A DNA stretch of 31,122 bases from JAJYVT01 sp036796435 (GTDB lineage: Bacteria; Actinomycetota; Acidimicrobiia; Acidimicrobiales; RAAP-2). The first letter of the stretch is position 1. Each line of letters opens with the position of its first letter. Positions 23,425-30,845 of the stretch are shown piece after piece. A program made the translations under genes and the position numbers. Location of the stretch: contig DAIRCY010000021.1 in the NCBI GenBank assembly GCA_036796435.1, positions 1 through 31,122 on the forward strand, in the 5' to 3' direction. The notes beneath the pieces are model-generated. The model ran no database searches. It was not told the origin of the DNA and was given only the letters and a program-made list of their open reading frames with translations.

Positions 23425-24948
23425 GTGGCTGTCGTGGTCGCGATCGACGCCGGGACCACCAGCGTCCGCGCGCTGGCCTTCGACGAGTCCGGCTCCGTGC
23501 GCCGCGTCGCGCACACCGCGCTCGTCCAGCACTTCCCACGCCCGGGCCGGGTCGAGCACGACCCCGACGAGATCTGGGCCGGTGTGCAAGAGACGCTCCA
23601 CGACGTGTGCGCCTGGCTGGCCGACGAGCACGTCGCCTGCGCCGCGGTCGGGATCACGAACCAGCGCGAGACCGCCGTCGCGTGGGATCGGCGGTCCGGC
23701 CGCCCCTTGGGCCCGGCGATCGTCTGGCAGGACAGGCGGACTGCGTCGCGCTGCGCGGCGCTCGTCGCCGACGGCCACACCGAGACGGTGCGCAGGACCA
23801 CGGGCCTCGTGCTCGACCCGTACTTCTCGGCCACCAAGTTCGAGTGGATGCTCGGCGAGGGCGGCATCGACCGCCCGTTCGACCTGGCGCTCGGCACCGT
23901 CGACGCCTGGCTGGTGTGGAACCTGACGGGTGGCACCCACGGGGGCGCGTACGCGACCGACCCGTCGAACGCGTCGCGCACCCTTCTGTACGACATCGAC
24001 GCCGAAAGATGGTCCGAGGAGCTTTGCGCGCTGTTCGGCGTGCCGGTCGGCGCGCTCGCCGAGGTGAGGCCGACCTGCGGCAGGTTCGGCACGGTCGCGA
24101 GCGGCGCCGCCCCCGGGACCAGCGTCCTCGACGGCGTCGGCGTGTCGGCGGTCGTCGGGGACCAGCAGGCCGCCTTGTTCGGCCAGGCGTGCGTCGACGT
24201 CGGGATGGCAAAGGTGACGTACGGGACCGGAAGCTTCGTCCTGTCCTACGCAGGACCGGTGCGTCCCCCGACTGCTGACGGCCTGCTGACGACGGTCGCC
24301 TGGGACCTCGGCGGCCGCGGCCCCGGCGGCGCGGCGTACGCCCTCGAGGGGTCGACCTTCGCCGCCGGCGCGGCAATCGAGTGGCTGCGCGACGGGCTGC
24401 AGCTCGTCGCCGCCCCGGAGGAGGTGGGGGCGCTCGCCGGGTCGGTGCCCGACACGACAGGGCTCGTCGCCGTCCCCGCGTTCGCCGGCTTGGGCAGTCC
24501 GTGGTGGGACCCAGACGCCCGGGGCACCATCGTCGGGATCACGAGGGGGACCGGTCGTCGCCATCTCGCCCGAGCCGTCGTCGAGGCGATGGCGTACTCG
24601 GTGCGCGACATGGTCGACGCGATGACCGCGGCGACCGGCATCCGGTGTCCGCAGCTCCGGGCGGACGGCGGGGCGGCCGTGATGTCCCTGCTGCTCCAGC
24701 TGCAGGCCGACCAGCTGCAGGTCGAGGTCGTGCGGCCCGCCTGCACCGAGGCGACCGCCCTGGGCGCGGCGCTGCTTGCGGGGTTGGCCGAAGGGGTGTG
24801 GGGATCGGTCGAGGAGACCGCGGCGCTGTGGCAGCCCGACGAGGTGCACGGGCCGCTCGCGGACCGGACGGCCGCTGACGAGACGTACGCACGATGGTTG
24901 GCCGCCGTGCAGCGCGCGATGGGCTGGGCCACCGGTCAGGAGACGTAG
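23425..24948 (+). CDS. glpK: Glycerol kinase
   Basis: A 507-residue FGGY-family kinase phosphorylating glycerol to glycerol-3-phosphate. Seen are the first phosphate loop AIDAGTTSVRAL (6-17), ITNQRET (77-83, substrate Arg/Glu) and WQDRR (101-105). Also present are VVGDQQAALFGQ with the catalytic Asp, YGTGSF, and a C-terminal RADGGAAVMSLLLQLQAD ATP-binding segment. GTG at 23425 is favoured over the in-frame GTG at 23416, because a TAGCGT box ends 7 bases before it and the family usually starts two residues before this hydrophobic strand. No glycerol facilitator or glpD gene is nearby. The 3' end overlaps the convergent DUF5522 gene by 13 bases. Confidence 0.94.
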   Translation: MAVVVAIDAGTTSVRALAFDESGSVRRVAHTALVQHFPRPGRVEHDPDEIWAGVQETLHDVCAWLADEHVACAAVGITNQRETAVAWDRRSGRPLGPAIVWQDRRTASRCAALVADGHTETVRRTTGLVLDPYFSATKFEWMLGEGGIDRPFDLALGTVDAWLVWNLTGGTHGGAYATDPSNASRTLLYDIDAERWSEELCALFGVPVGALAEVRPTCGRFGTVASGAAPGTSVLDGVGVSAVVGDQQAALFGQACVDVGMAKVTYGTGSFVLSYAGPVRPPTADGLLTTVAWDLGGRGPGGAAYALEGSTFAAGAAIEWLRDGLQLVAAPEEVGALAGSVPDTTGLVAVPAFAGLGSPWWDPDARGTIVGITRGTGRRHLARAVVEAMAYSVRDMVDAMTAATGIRCPQLRADGGAAVMSLLLQLQADQLQVEVVRPACTEATALGAALLAGLAEGVWGSVEETAALWQPDEVHGPLADRTAADETYARWLAAVQRAMGWATGQET

Positions 24949-25169
24949 GGGCAGTGGCGGCAGCCGCTGTCACAGCAGTAGCCGCGGTCACGGAGATACG
25001 CGGCCGTGAGCACGAGGAGCCCCGTCGCCGGATCGGCGTAGGTCGGCTCCCCCGCCTCGAGCGCGGCGGCGTGACGGGACAGGATCTCCGCGCGGCGAGG
25101 ATGGCTCGGCGGCAGCCGGCTCGGGTGGGGGGCCGTGAGCGGCCGGTCTGCGAGCTCCTCGGCGGCCAT
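24936..25169 (-). CDS. DUF5522 family small cysteine-rich protein
   Basis: A 77-residue protein matching DUF5522. An N-terminal PHPSRLPPSHPRRAEILSRH is followed by PTYADPATGLLVLTAAYL, and the end is RGYCCDSGCRHCPYVS. The CCxSGCRHCPY tail gives four clustered cysteines and a histidine, suggesting a metal or Fe-S site, but no function is known. A TAnnnT box 6 bases upstream supports the ATG at 25169. It lies 55 bases downstream of serA on the same strand. Confidence 0.88.
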   Translation of the reverse strand: MAAEELADRPLTAPHPSRLPPSHPRRAEILSRHAAALEAGEPTYADPATGLLVLTAAYLRDRGYCCDSGCRHCPYVS

Positions 25170-25175
25170 CGCTCG

Positions 25176-25181
25176 ACACTA
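25176..25181 (-). promoter_or_regulatory. -10 box for the DUF5522 gene
   Basis: TAGTGT on the minus strand lies 6 bases before the ATG at 25169, in the 55-base gap after serA. This is the same hexamer and almost the same spacing as at 2586. No -35 box is evident. Confidence 0.45.
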
Positions 25182-25224
25182 CGGCGGGCTCCGGGGGCCT
25201 CCGGCCGGCGCGCCGGCGCCGGCG

Positions 25225-26802
25225 TCAGCGGGTCAGGCTGACCGCGTGGATGCCGAAGATGCCGTCGCCCTGGCGGAGGTGCTCGACGAGGTCGGCGGGG
25301 ACCGGCTCGGAGGTCGAGAGCACCATGAGGGCGGAGTGGCCGTCGGCGCTCGGCCCGACGGCCATCGAGGAGATCGAGATCCCCGCGATGCCGAGCGCCA
25401 TGCCGACGACGCCGATCATGCCGGGGCGGTCGTCGTTGTGCACGACGAGCATGTGGTCGGCCGGCGGCACCTCGAGCGTGTGGTCGTCGACCATCACGAT
25501 GCGCGGCTCGGGCCGCGCGCCCGGACCGCCGAGCGTCCCGGCGACGGCGTGGGCGTCCGAGCGCAGCGTGACGAGGCTCTTGTAGAAGGGGGACGCCTGG
25601 GCGGAGATCGCCTCGACCGAGAGGCCCCGGCGCTCTGCGACCTGGGGCGCGTTCACGTAGGAGACGGGCTCGTCCGCCGTCGAGCCGAAGAGGCCCTTCA
25701 GGGCGCAGAGCGTGAGGATCCCCGTCGCGTGCGCCGCGAGCTCGCCGCGGTACTCGACCTCGATCCGGTCGGGGAGCCGCTCGTGCAGGCACGCGAAGAG
25801 CTGCCCGAGCTGCTCGGTCATCTGCATGAAGGGGCGGACGGCGTCCGAGACCTCGGTCGCGGCGAGGTTGACCGCGAATGGCACGAAGTCGCCTGCGAGC
25901 GCGAGGAGGACCTGCTCGGCGATGGTGACCCCCGCCTTGTCCTGGGCTTCCTCGGTCGAGGCGCCGAGGTGGGGCGTGACCACGACCGAGTCGAGGCCGA
26001 ACAGGGGGGAGCCTCCCGGCGGCTCGGTCGCAAAGACGTCCAGGGCGGCGCCCGCGACCGTGCCGTCGACGATGGCGTCGTAGAGGGCCTCTTCGTCGAC
26101 GATGCCGCCGCGCGCGGTGTTCACGATCCGGATGCCGCGCTTGGCCTTGGCGAGGAGCTCACGGCCGACGAGCCCCGTCGTCTCGGCGGTCTTCGGCACG
26201 TGGACGGTCACGAAGTCCGACTCGCCGAACAGCTCTTCGAGCGAGCGCAGCTCGACGCCGAGGGCACGCGCGCGATCTGCCGAGACGTAGGGGTCGTAGC
26301 CCAAAAGGCGCATGCCGAAGGCCGCGGCGCGCTGCGCGACGAACGAGCCCGCGCGGCCGAGACCGACGATGCCGAGCACCTTGCCGTACAGCTCGACGCC
26401 CTCCCACTTGGCGCGCTCCCAGCGGCCGGCCACGAGGGCGGCGTGGGCTTGGGGGATGTTGCGCGCCTGCGCGAGGAGGAGCCCCATCGCCTGCTCGGCC
26501 ACCGACAGGATGTTCGACGTCGGGGCGTTCACCACCATGACACCGCGCTCGGTCGCCCCCTCGACGTCGACGTTGTCGAGGCCGACGCCCGCCCTCCCGA
26601 CGACGACCAGTCCGGTGCCTGCGGCGAGCACGTCCGCCGTCACCTTGGTCGCCGAGCGGACGATGAGGGCGTGGGCCCCCGCGACGGCCTCGAGGAGCTG
26701 GTCGGGGCCGAGTCCCTCGCGCACGTCGACCTCGTGGCCGGCCTCCGCGAGCAGCTCGAGCCCCCGATCGGCGATCTTCTCGGTGACGAGGACGCGGGCC
26801 AT
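25225..26802 (-). CDS. serA: D-3-phosphoglycerate dehydrogenase (long type with ASB and ACT domains)
   Basis: SerA oxidises 3-phosphoglycerate to 3-phosphohydroxypyruvate, the first step of serine synthesis. At 525 residues it is the mycobacterial-type long enzyme. The Rossmann loop is VGLGRAG (146-152). Catalytic residues are Arg231 (NTARGGIVDE), Glu260 and His278 (TPHLGASTEEAQ). The intervening ASB domain (about 310-450) and the C-terminal ACT domain (HMLVVHNDDRPGMIGVVG onward) give serine feedback control in relatives. It follows the aminotransferase gene by 15 bases and is probably co-transcribed with it. SerC is encoded divergently just beyond. Confidence 0.97.
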   Translation of the reverse strand: MARVLVTEKIADRGLELLAEAGHEVDVREGLGPDQLLEAVAGAHALIVRSATKVTADVLAAGTGLVVVGRAGVGLDNVDVEGATERGVMVVNAPTSNILSVAEQAMGLLLAQARNIPQAHAALVAGRWERAKWEGVELYGKVLGIVGLGRAGSFVAQRAAAFGMRLLGYDPYVSADRARALGVELRSLEELFGESDFVTVHVPKTAETTGLVGRELLAKAKRGIRIVNTARGGIVDEEALYDAIVDGTVAGAALDVFATEPPGGSPLFGLDSVVVTPHLGASTEEAQDKAGVTIAEQVLLALAGDFVPFAVNLAATEVSDAVRPFMQMTEQLGQLFACLHERLPDRIEVEYRGELAAHATGILTLCALKGLFGSTADEPVSYVNAPQVAERRGLSVEAISAQASPFYKSLVTLRSDAHAVAGTLGGPGARPEPRIVMVDDHTLEVPPADHMLVVHNDDRPGMIGVVGMALGIAGISISSMAVGPSADGHSALMVLSTSEPVPADLVEHLRQGDGIFGIHAVSLTR

Positions 26803-26817
26803 CAGAGACGCGGCCCG

Positions 26818-28041
26818 CTACTTCGCTGCGGAGAACAGCTCTGCGAGCCGGGTCACGCCCTCGACCATCGCGTCGTCGCCGACGGCGTAGGACAACCGCA
26901 GGTAGCCCGGCGCGCCGAACGCCTCACCCGGGACGACCGCCACGCGCGCCACGTCGATGCAGACCTCTGCGAGCTCCTCGCTCGTGGCCGGCCGGCGGCC
27001 GCCGATCTCGCGGCCGAGGAGGGCCCGCACGTCGGGGAAGGCGTAGAAGGCGCCCATCGGCTCCTCGCAGCCGACCCCGGGGATGCCCCGGAGCATCTCG
27101 ACCATCGTGCGCCGCCGCCGGTCGAACGCGTGGCGCATCTCGGTGACCGCCTCGAGGTCGCCGCTCACCGCCGCGAGCGCCGCGAACTGCGAGACGTTGC
27201 CGACGTTGGACGTCTCGTGCGACTGCACGTTGGACGCGGCGACGACGGTGTCGACGGGGCCGATCATCCAGCCGACCCGCCAGCCGGTCATCGCGTAGGT
27301 CTTGGCGACGCCGTTCACCACGATGCACCTGTCGGAGAGGTCCGGCACGCAGACGGGCATGGAGTGCTGGACGGCGTCGCCGTAGACGAGGTGCTCGTAG
27401 ATCTCGTCGGTCACCACCCACAGCCCGCGTTCGGCCGCCCATCGGCCGATCTCTTCGATCTCCGCCTTCGGGTAGACGGCACCAGTCGGGTTCGACGGCG
27501 AGACGAAGAGCAGTGCCTTGGTGCGCGGGGTCGTCGCCGCCTCGAGCTGGTCGACGGTGACCCTGAACCCCTGGTCCGCGCCGGCGAACACGAACACCGG
27601 CACGCCGCCCGCCAGCGCGATGGACTCGGGGTAGGTCGTCCAGTACGGCGCGCAGACGAGCACCTCGTCGCCAGGGTCGCAAAGGACGGTGAACGCGTTG
27701 GCGACGGCCTGCTTGCCGCCGTTGGTGACGAGCACCTGGTGCGCGGTCACCTCGTAGCCCGAGTCGCGCCGGGTCTTCGCCGCGATCGCCTCGCGCAGCT
27801 CGGGGAGGCCGGGGGTCGGCGTGTAGTGGTGCGCGCGCGGGTCGCGGCACGCGGCGATGGCCGCGTCGACCACGTGCACGGGCGTCGGGAAGTCGGGCTC
27901 GCCTGCGCCGAAGCCGATGACGCGCTCCCCCGCCGCCTGCAGCGCCTTGGCCTTGGCGTCGATCGTCAACGTCGCCGATGGCGACACGGCGGCGGCGCGC
28001 GCGGCGATCCTGCGGAACTCGGTGGTCGTCACGGATGCCAT
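26818..28041 (-). CDS. Class I PLP aminotransferase (AspC subgroup Ib)
   Basis: A 407-residue fold-type I aminotransferase, most like bacterial subgroup Ib aspartate (or aspartate/prephenate) aminotransferases. Seen are GAGEPDFPTP (45-54), the PLP contacts Asn184 (SPSNPTG), Asp212 and Tyr215 (TDEIYEHL), and the Schiff-base Lys247 (NGVAKTYAMTGWRVGW). LRLSYA near the C-terminus holds the substrate-carboxylate Arg. It likely uses glutamate/2-oxoglutarate and aspartate/oxaloacetate, though other amino acids are possible. The ATG at 28041 lies only 9 bases from the divergent serC start. serA follows 15 bases downstream, linking it to the serine locus. Confidence 0.93.
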   Translation of the reverse strand: MASVTTTEFRRIAARAAAVSPSATLTIDAKAKALQAAGERVIGFGAGEPDFPTPVHVVDAAIAACRDPRAHHYTPTPGLPELREAIAAKTRRDSGYEVTAHQVLVTNGGKQAVANAFTVLCDPGDEVLVCAPYWTTYPESIALAGGVPVFVFAGADQGFRVTVDQLEAATTPRTKALLFVSPSNPTGAVYPKAEIEEIGRWAAERGLWVVTDEIYEHLVYGDAVQHSMPVCVPDLSDRCIVVNGVAKTYAMTGWRVGWMIGPVDTVVAASNVQSHETSNVGNVSQFAALAAVSGDLEAVTEMRHAFDRRRRTMVEMLRGIPGVGCEEPMGAFYAFPDVRALLGREIGGRRPATSEELAEVCIDVARVAVVPGEAFGAPGYLRLSYAVGDDAMVEGVTRLAELFSAAK

Positions 28042-28053
28042 GATCTCATAGTG
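28039..28053. promoter_or_regulatory. Interleaved divergent start region of aspC-type gene and serC
   Basis: The two start codons (ATG complement at 28039-28041, GTG at 28051-28053) are 9 bases apart. On the plus strand CATGAT (28039-28044) lies 6 bases before the serC GTG. On the minus strand CACTAT (28048-28053) lies 6 bases before the aminotransferase ATG. Each putative -10 box therefore contains the other gene's start codon. Both hexamers keep the A and final T of TAnnnT, but the first T is C in both, and no -35 is clear. Confidence 0.4.
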
Positions 28054-29196
28054 ACCCCGCCCGACCCGACAGCCATCACCATCCCCGCGTCGCTCCTCCC
28101 GTCGGACGGCCGCTTCGGCTCGGGGCCTTCCAAGGTCCGCCCCGCGCACGTCCGGAGGCTGGTCGACACGGGGGTCGCCTACCTCGGCACGAGCCATCGC
28201 CAGCAGCCGGTGAAGGCCGTGGTGGGCAGGCTGCGCGAGGGCCTCTCGAGCCTCTTCTCGCTGCCCGAGGGGTACGAGGTGCTGCTCGGAAACGGGGGTA
28301 CGACGGCGTTCTGGGACGCCGCCACCTTCGGGCTGATCGACGAGCAGAGCCAGCACCTGGCGTTCGGGGAGTTCTCCGCCAAGTTCGCCGCCGCCGTGAG
28401 GGCTGCCCCCCACCTGAAGGACCCCGAGATCATCGAGTCCCCCGCCGGGACCCGTCCCCTCGCCCTCGCCAGCCCCGCCGTCGACTTCTACGCCCTCACG
28501 CACAACGAGACCTCGACCGGGGTGGCGGCCGAGATCCGCCGCCCCTCGGGGCGAAGCGGCCCGGCCGAGGGGATCGTGGCGGTCGACGCCACCTCGGCGG
28601 CGGGAGGGCTGCGGGTCGACCCCGCCCAGTTCGACGTGTACTACTTCGCCCCCCAGAAGTGCTTCGGCGCGGACGGGGGCCTGTGGGCGGCGTGCTGCTC
28701 GCCCGCAGGCGTCGAGCGGATCGAGCGGCTGTCGGCGAGCGGCCGCTGGGTGCCCCCGTTCTTGGACCTCAAGATCGCGCTCGACAACTCGCGGCTCGAC
28801 CAGACCTACAACACGCCCGCGCTCGCCACGCTGTTGCTCTTCGCCGAGCAGGTCGACTGGATGCTCGAGCACGGCGGGCTCGAGTGGACGGCCTCGCGTT
28901 GCGATCGGTCGGCGGAGATCCTCTACACGTGGGCCGAGGCGTCGGGTTTCGCACGACCGTTCGTCGAGACACCGCGCGACCGGAGCCACGTGGTCGGCAC
29001 CATCGACTTCGTGGACGCCGTAGACGCGTCGGCCATCGCGAAGGTGCTCCGGCGCAACGGCGTCGTCGACACCGAGCCATACCGCAAGCTCGGCCGCAAC
29101 CAGCTCCGCATCGCGATGTTCCCCTCGATCGACCCCGAGGACGTCGCCGCCCTGTGCGCGTGCATCACGCACGTGGTGGGGGCACTCGCCTCCTAG
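28051..29196 (+). CDS. serC: Phosphoserine aminotransferase (actinobacterial type)
   Basis: A 381-residue SerC converting 3-phosphohydroxypyruvate to phosphoserine with glutamate, the second step of serine synthesis. The N-terminus IPASLLPSDGRFGSGPSKVR is typical of the actinobacterial/archaeal SerC subfamily. GNGGTTAFWD and THNETSTG line the cofactor pocket, and VYYFAPQKCFGADGG carries the PLP lysine. SRLDQTYNTPALATLLL is also conserved. GTG at 28051 is the only start giving the normal N-terminus. The gene is divergent from the aspC-type gene and serA, and its TAG abuts the ilvC stop (29197) with no base between. Confidence 0.96.
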   Translation: MTPPDPTAITIPASLLPSDGRFGSGPSKVRPAHVRRLVDTGVAYLGTSHRQQPVKAVVGRLREGLSSLFSLPEGYEVLLGNGGTTAFWDAATFGLIDEQSQHLAFGEFSAKFAAAVRAAPHLKDPEIIESPAGTRPLALASPAVDFYALTHNETSTGVAAEIRRPSGRSGPAEGIVAVDATSAAGGLRVDPAQFDVYYFAPQKCFGADGGLWAACCSPAGVERIERLSASGRWVPPFLDLKIALDNSRLDQTYNTPALATLLLFAEQVDWMLEHGGLEWTASRCDRSAEILYTWAEASGFARPFVETPRDRSHVVGTIDFVDAVDASAIAKVLRRNGVVDTEPYRKLGRNQLRIAMFPSIDPEDVAALCACITHVVGALAS

Positions 29197-30222
29197 TCAG
29201 CCCCCCGACACGTCCTCGACGCGCTCGCGGCCGGAGGAGACGAAGGGCATCATCGCCCGCAGCCGTGCGCCCACTTGCTCGATCGGATGGTGCTTCCCCT
29301 CCTCGCGCAGCTTCGCGAAGTTCGGGCGCCCGGCGCGGTTCTCCTCGATCCACTCCTCGGCGAACGACCCGTCGCGGACGTCCGCGAGGATCCGGCGCAT
29401 CTCTTCTCTGACCCGCTCGTCGATGATCCTCGGCCCGCGGGTGAGGTCGCCGTACTCGGCGGTGTCCGAGATCGAGTACCGCATGCCCGAGATGCCCTGC
29501 TCGTACATGAGGTCGACGATGAGCTTCATCTCGTGGAGGCACTCGAAGTACGCCGACTCCGGCTGGTAGCCCGCCTCGACGAGCGTCTCGAACCCCGCCG
29601 TGACGAGCGCCGTCATCCCGCCGCACAGCACGGCCTGCTCCCCGAAGAGGTCGGTCTCGGTCTCCTCGGCGAACGTCGTGTCGAGCACTCCCGCCCGCGT
29701 GGCGCCGATGGCGTCGGCGTAGCTCAGCGCGAGCGCCCGCGCCGAGCCGGTCGCGTCCTGGTGCACCGCCACGAGGGAAGGCACGCCCGCGCCTTCGGTG
29801 TAGGTGCGGCGCACGAGATGGCCCGGCCCCTTGGGGGCGACCATGGCGACGTCGACGTCCTCGGGCGGGGTGATCTGCCCGAAGCGGATGTTGAAGCCGT
29901 GGGCGAACATGAGGCAGTCGCCCGCGGCGAGGTGCGGGGCGACCTCGGCGTCGTAGACGGCCTTCTGCTCGGTGTCGGGCACGAGCACCACGACGACGTC
30001 GGCCTCGGCCGTGGCGGCGGCGACGGAGGTCACCGCCAGCCCGGCTTCTTTCGCCTTGCTCCAGCTCGACGAGCCGGCGCGCAGGCCGACGCGCACGTCG
30101 ACGCCGGAATCGGCGAGGTTGCGGGCGTGGGCGTGGCCCTGCGAGCCGTAGCCGAGGATGGCGACCTTGCGGGCGCGGATCAGGGCGGGGTCGGCGTCGG
30201 ACTCGTAGTACAAGGTCGCCAT
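29197..30222 (-). CDS. ilvC: Ketol-acid reductoisomerase (class I)
   Basis: KARI converts acetolactate and acetohydroxybutyrate to the dihydroxy acids of valine/leucine and isoleucine synthesis, with NADPH and Mg. The 341-residue length marks class I. GYGSQGHAHA (24-33) is the dinucleotide loop. RAGSSSWSKA (48-57) contains serines expected for NADPH phosphate binding. AHGFNIRFG has the catalytic-site His108, and DLFGEQ gives metal ligands Asp191 and Glu195. AAGGAG nine bases upstream supports the ATG. It is the third gene of ilvB-ilvN-ilvC, 80 bases after ilvN. Confidence 0.97.
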   Translation of the reverse strand: MATLYYESDADPALIRARKVAILGYGSQGHAHARNLADSGVDVRVGLRAGSSSWSKAKEAGLAVTSVAAATAEADVVVVLVPDTEQKAVYDAEVAPHLAAGDCLMFAHGFNIRFGQITPPEDVDVAMVAPKGPGHLVRRTYTEGAGVPSLVAVHQDATGSARALALSYADAIGATRAGVLDTTFAEETETDLFGEQAVLCGGMTALVTAGFETLVEAGYQPESAYFECLHEMKLIVDLMYEQGISGMRYSISDTAEYGDLTRGPRIIDERVREEMRRILADVRDGSFAEEWIEENRAGRPNFAKLREEGKHHPIEQVGARLRAMMPFVSSGRERVEDVSGG

Positions 30223-30254
30223 CGGTGTGCGCTCCTTCTGGTCGGGTTTCTGTG

Positions 30255-30299
30255 GGTCGGTCGGGAGAGTCGGTCGGTCGGGAGGGTCCGGTCGGGATC
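30255..30299. repeat. GGTCGG-rich imperfect tandem repeat between ilvN and ilvC
   Basis: On the plus strand GGTCGGTCGGGAGAGTC (30255-30271) is followed by GGTCGGTCGGGAGGGTCC (30272-30289) and a shortened third copy starting GGTCGGGATC (30290-30299). Units are 17-18 bases and built from GGTCGG. In the minus-strand ilv mRNA the gap therefore holds C-rich CCGACC repeats just ahead of the ilvC ribosome site. It may be simple slippage or an mRNA-stability element. Confidence 0.7.
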
Positions 30300-30302
30300 G
30301 GG

Positions 30303-30845
30303 TCAGCCGGCGCGCACGAGGCGCGGTCGCACCGGGGGCGGGACGTCGATCTTCGGCAGCGCCACCCGCCCGGTGCGCTGGAGGTCCAGCACGTCGTAGG
30401 TCTCGAGCAGCCCCTCGAAGCCGTCGAGCTTGTCCGGAGGGCCTGCGAGCATCACGGTGAGCCGTTCGGCGCCCACGTCGACCACCTCGCCGCCGAACAC
30501 GCCGACGAGCTGGATGACCTGCGCGCGCTGCTCGGGCGCGGCGACGACCGTCGCCAGCAGCAGCTCCCGCTGGACGGCGGCGGCGGGCGCGAGCTCCGAG
30601 ATGGTGACCACGTTCACCAGCTTGTCCAGCTGGTTGACGATCTGCTCGAGCGGGGCGGACTCCACGTCGACGACGATGGTGATCCGGCTGAAGCGGTCGT
30701 CGTCGGTCGGCGCGACCGCCAGCGAGAAGATGTTGAAGCCGCGCCGGGAGAAGAGGCCTGCGACCCGCGCGAGCACCCCCGCCTTGTTCTCCACGAGGAC
30801 CGTGAGGATGTGATGGCGTTCGGCCGTGACCGCCGGCGCGCTCAC
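30303..30845 (-). CDS. ilvN: Acetolactate synthase small (regulatory) subunit
   Basis: A 180-residue regulatory subunit of acetohydroxyacid synthase, which binds valine and stimulates the IlvB catalytic subunit. The N-terminal ACT domain reads HHILTVLVENKAGVLARVAGLFSRRGFNI (about 11-39), followed by SRITIVVDV and LVNVVTISEL. The C-terminal domain has ELLLATVVAAPEQRAQVIQLVGVF and an MLAGPPDKLDGFEGLL strand-helix typical of the longer IlvN form. The GTG at 30845 overlaps the ilvB stop (GTGA), so the subunits are translationally coupled. Confidence 0.96.
   Translation of the reverse strand: MSAPAVTAERHHILTVLVENKAGVLARVAGLFSRRGFNIFSLAVAPTDDDRFSRITIVVDVESAPLEQIVNQLDKLVNVVTISELAPAAAVQRELLLATVVAAPEQRAQVIQLVGVFGGEVVDVGAERLTVMLAGPPDKLDGFEGLLETYDVLDLQRTGRVALPKIDVPPPVRPRLVRAG

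Noticed and set aside
25135..28050. A very long plus-strand open frame running into serC, antisense to serA and the aminotransferase gene
   Set aside because: It is the GC-rich shadow of two clear genes on the other strand. Its product has no recognisable domain and is rich in Arg, Asp, Gly and His repeats. Only the part from 28051 is serC.
30255..30299. A CRISPR array
   Set aside because: The units are directly adjacent without spacers and are short and imperfect.
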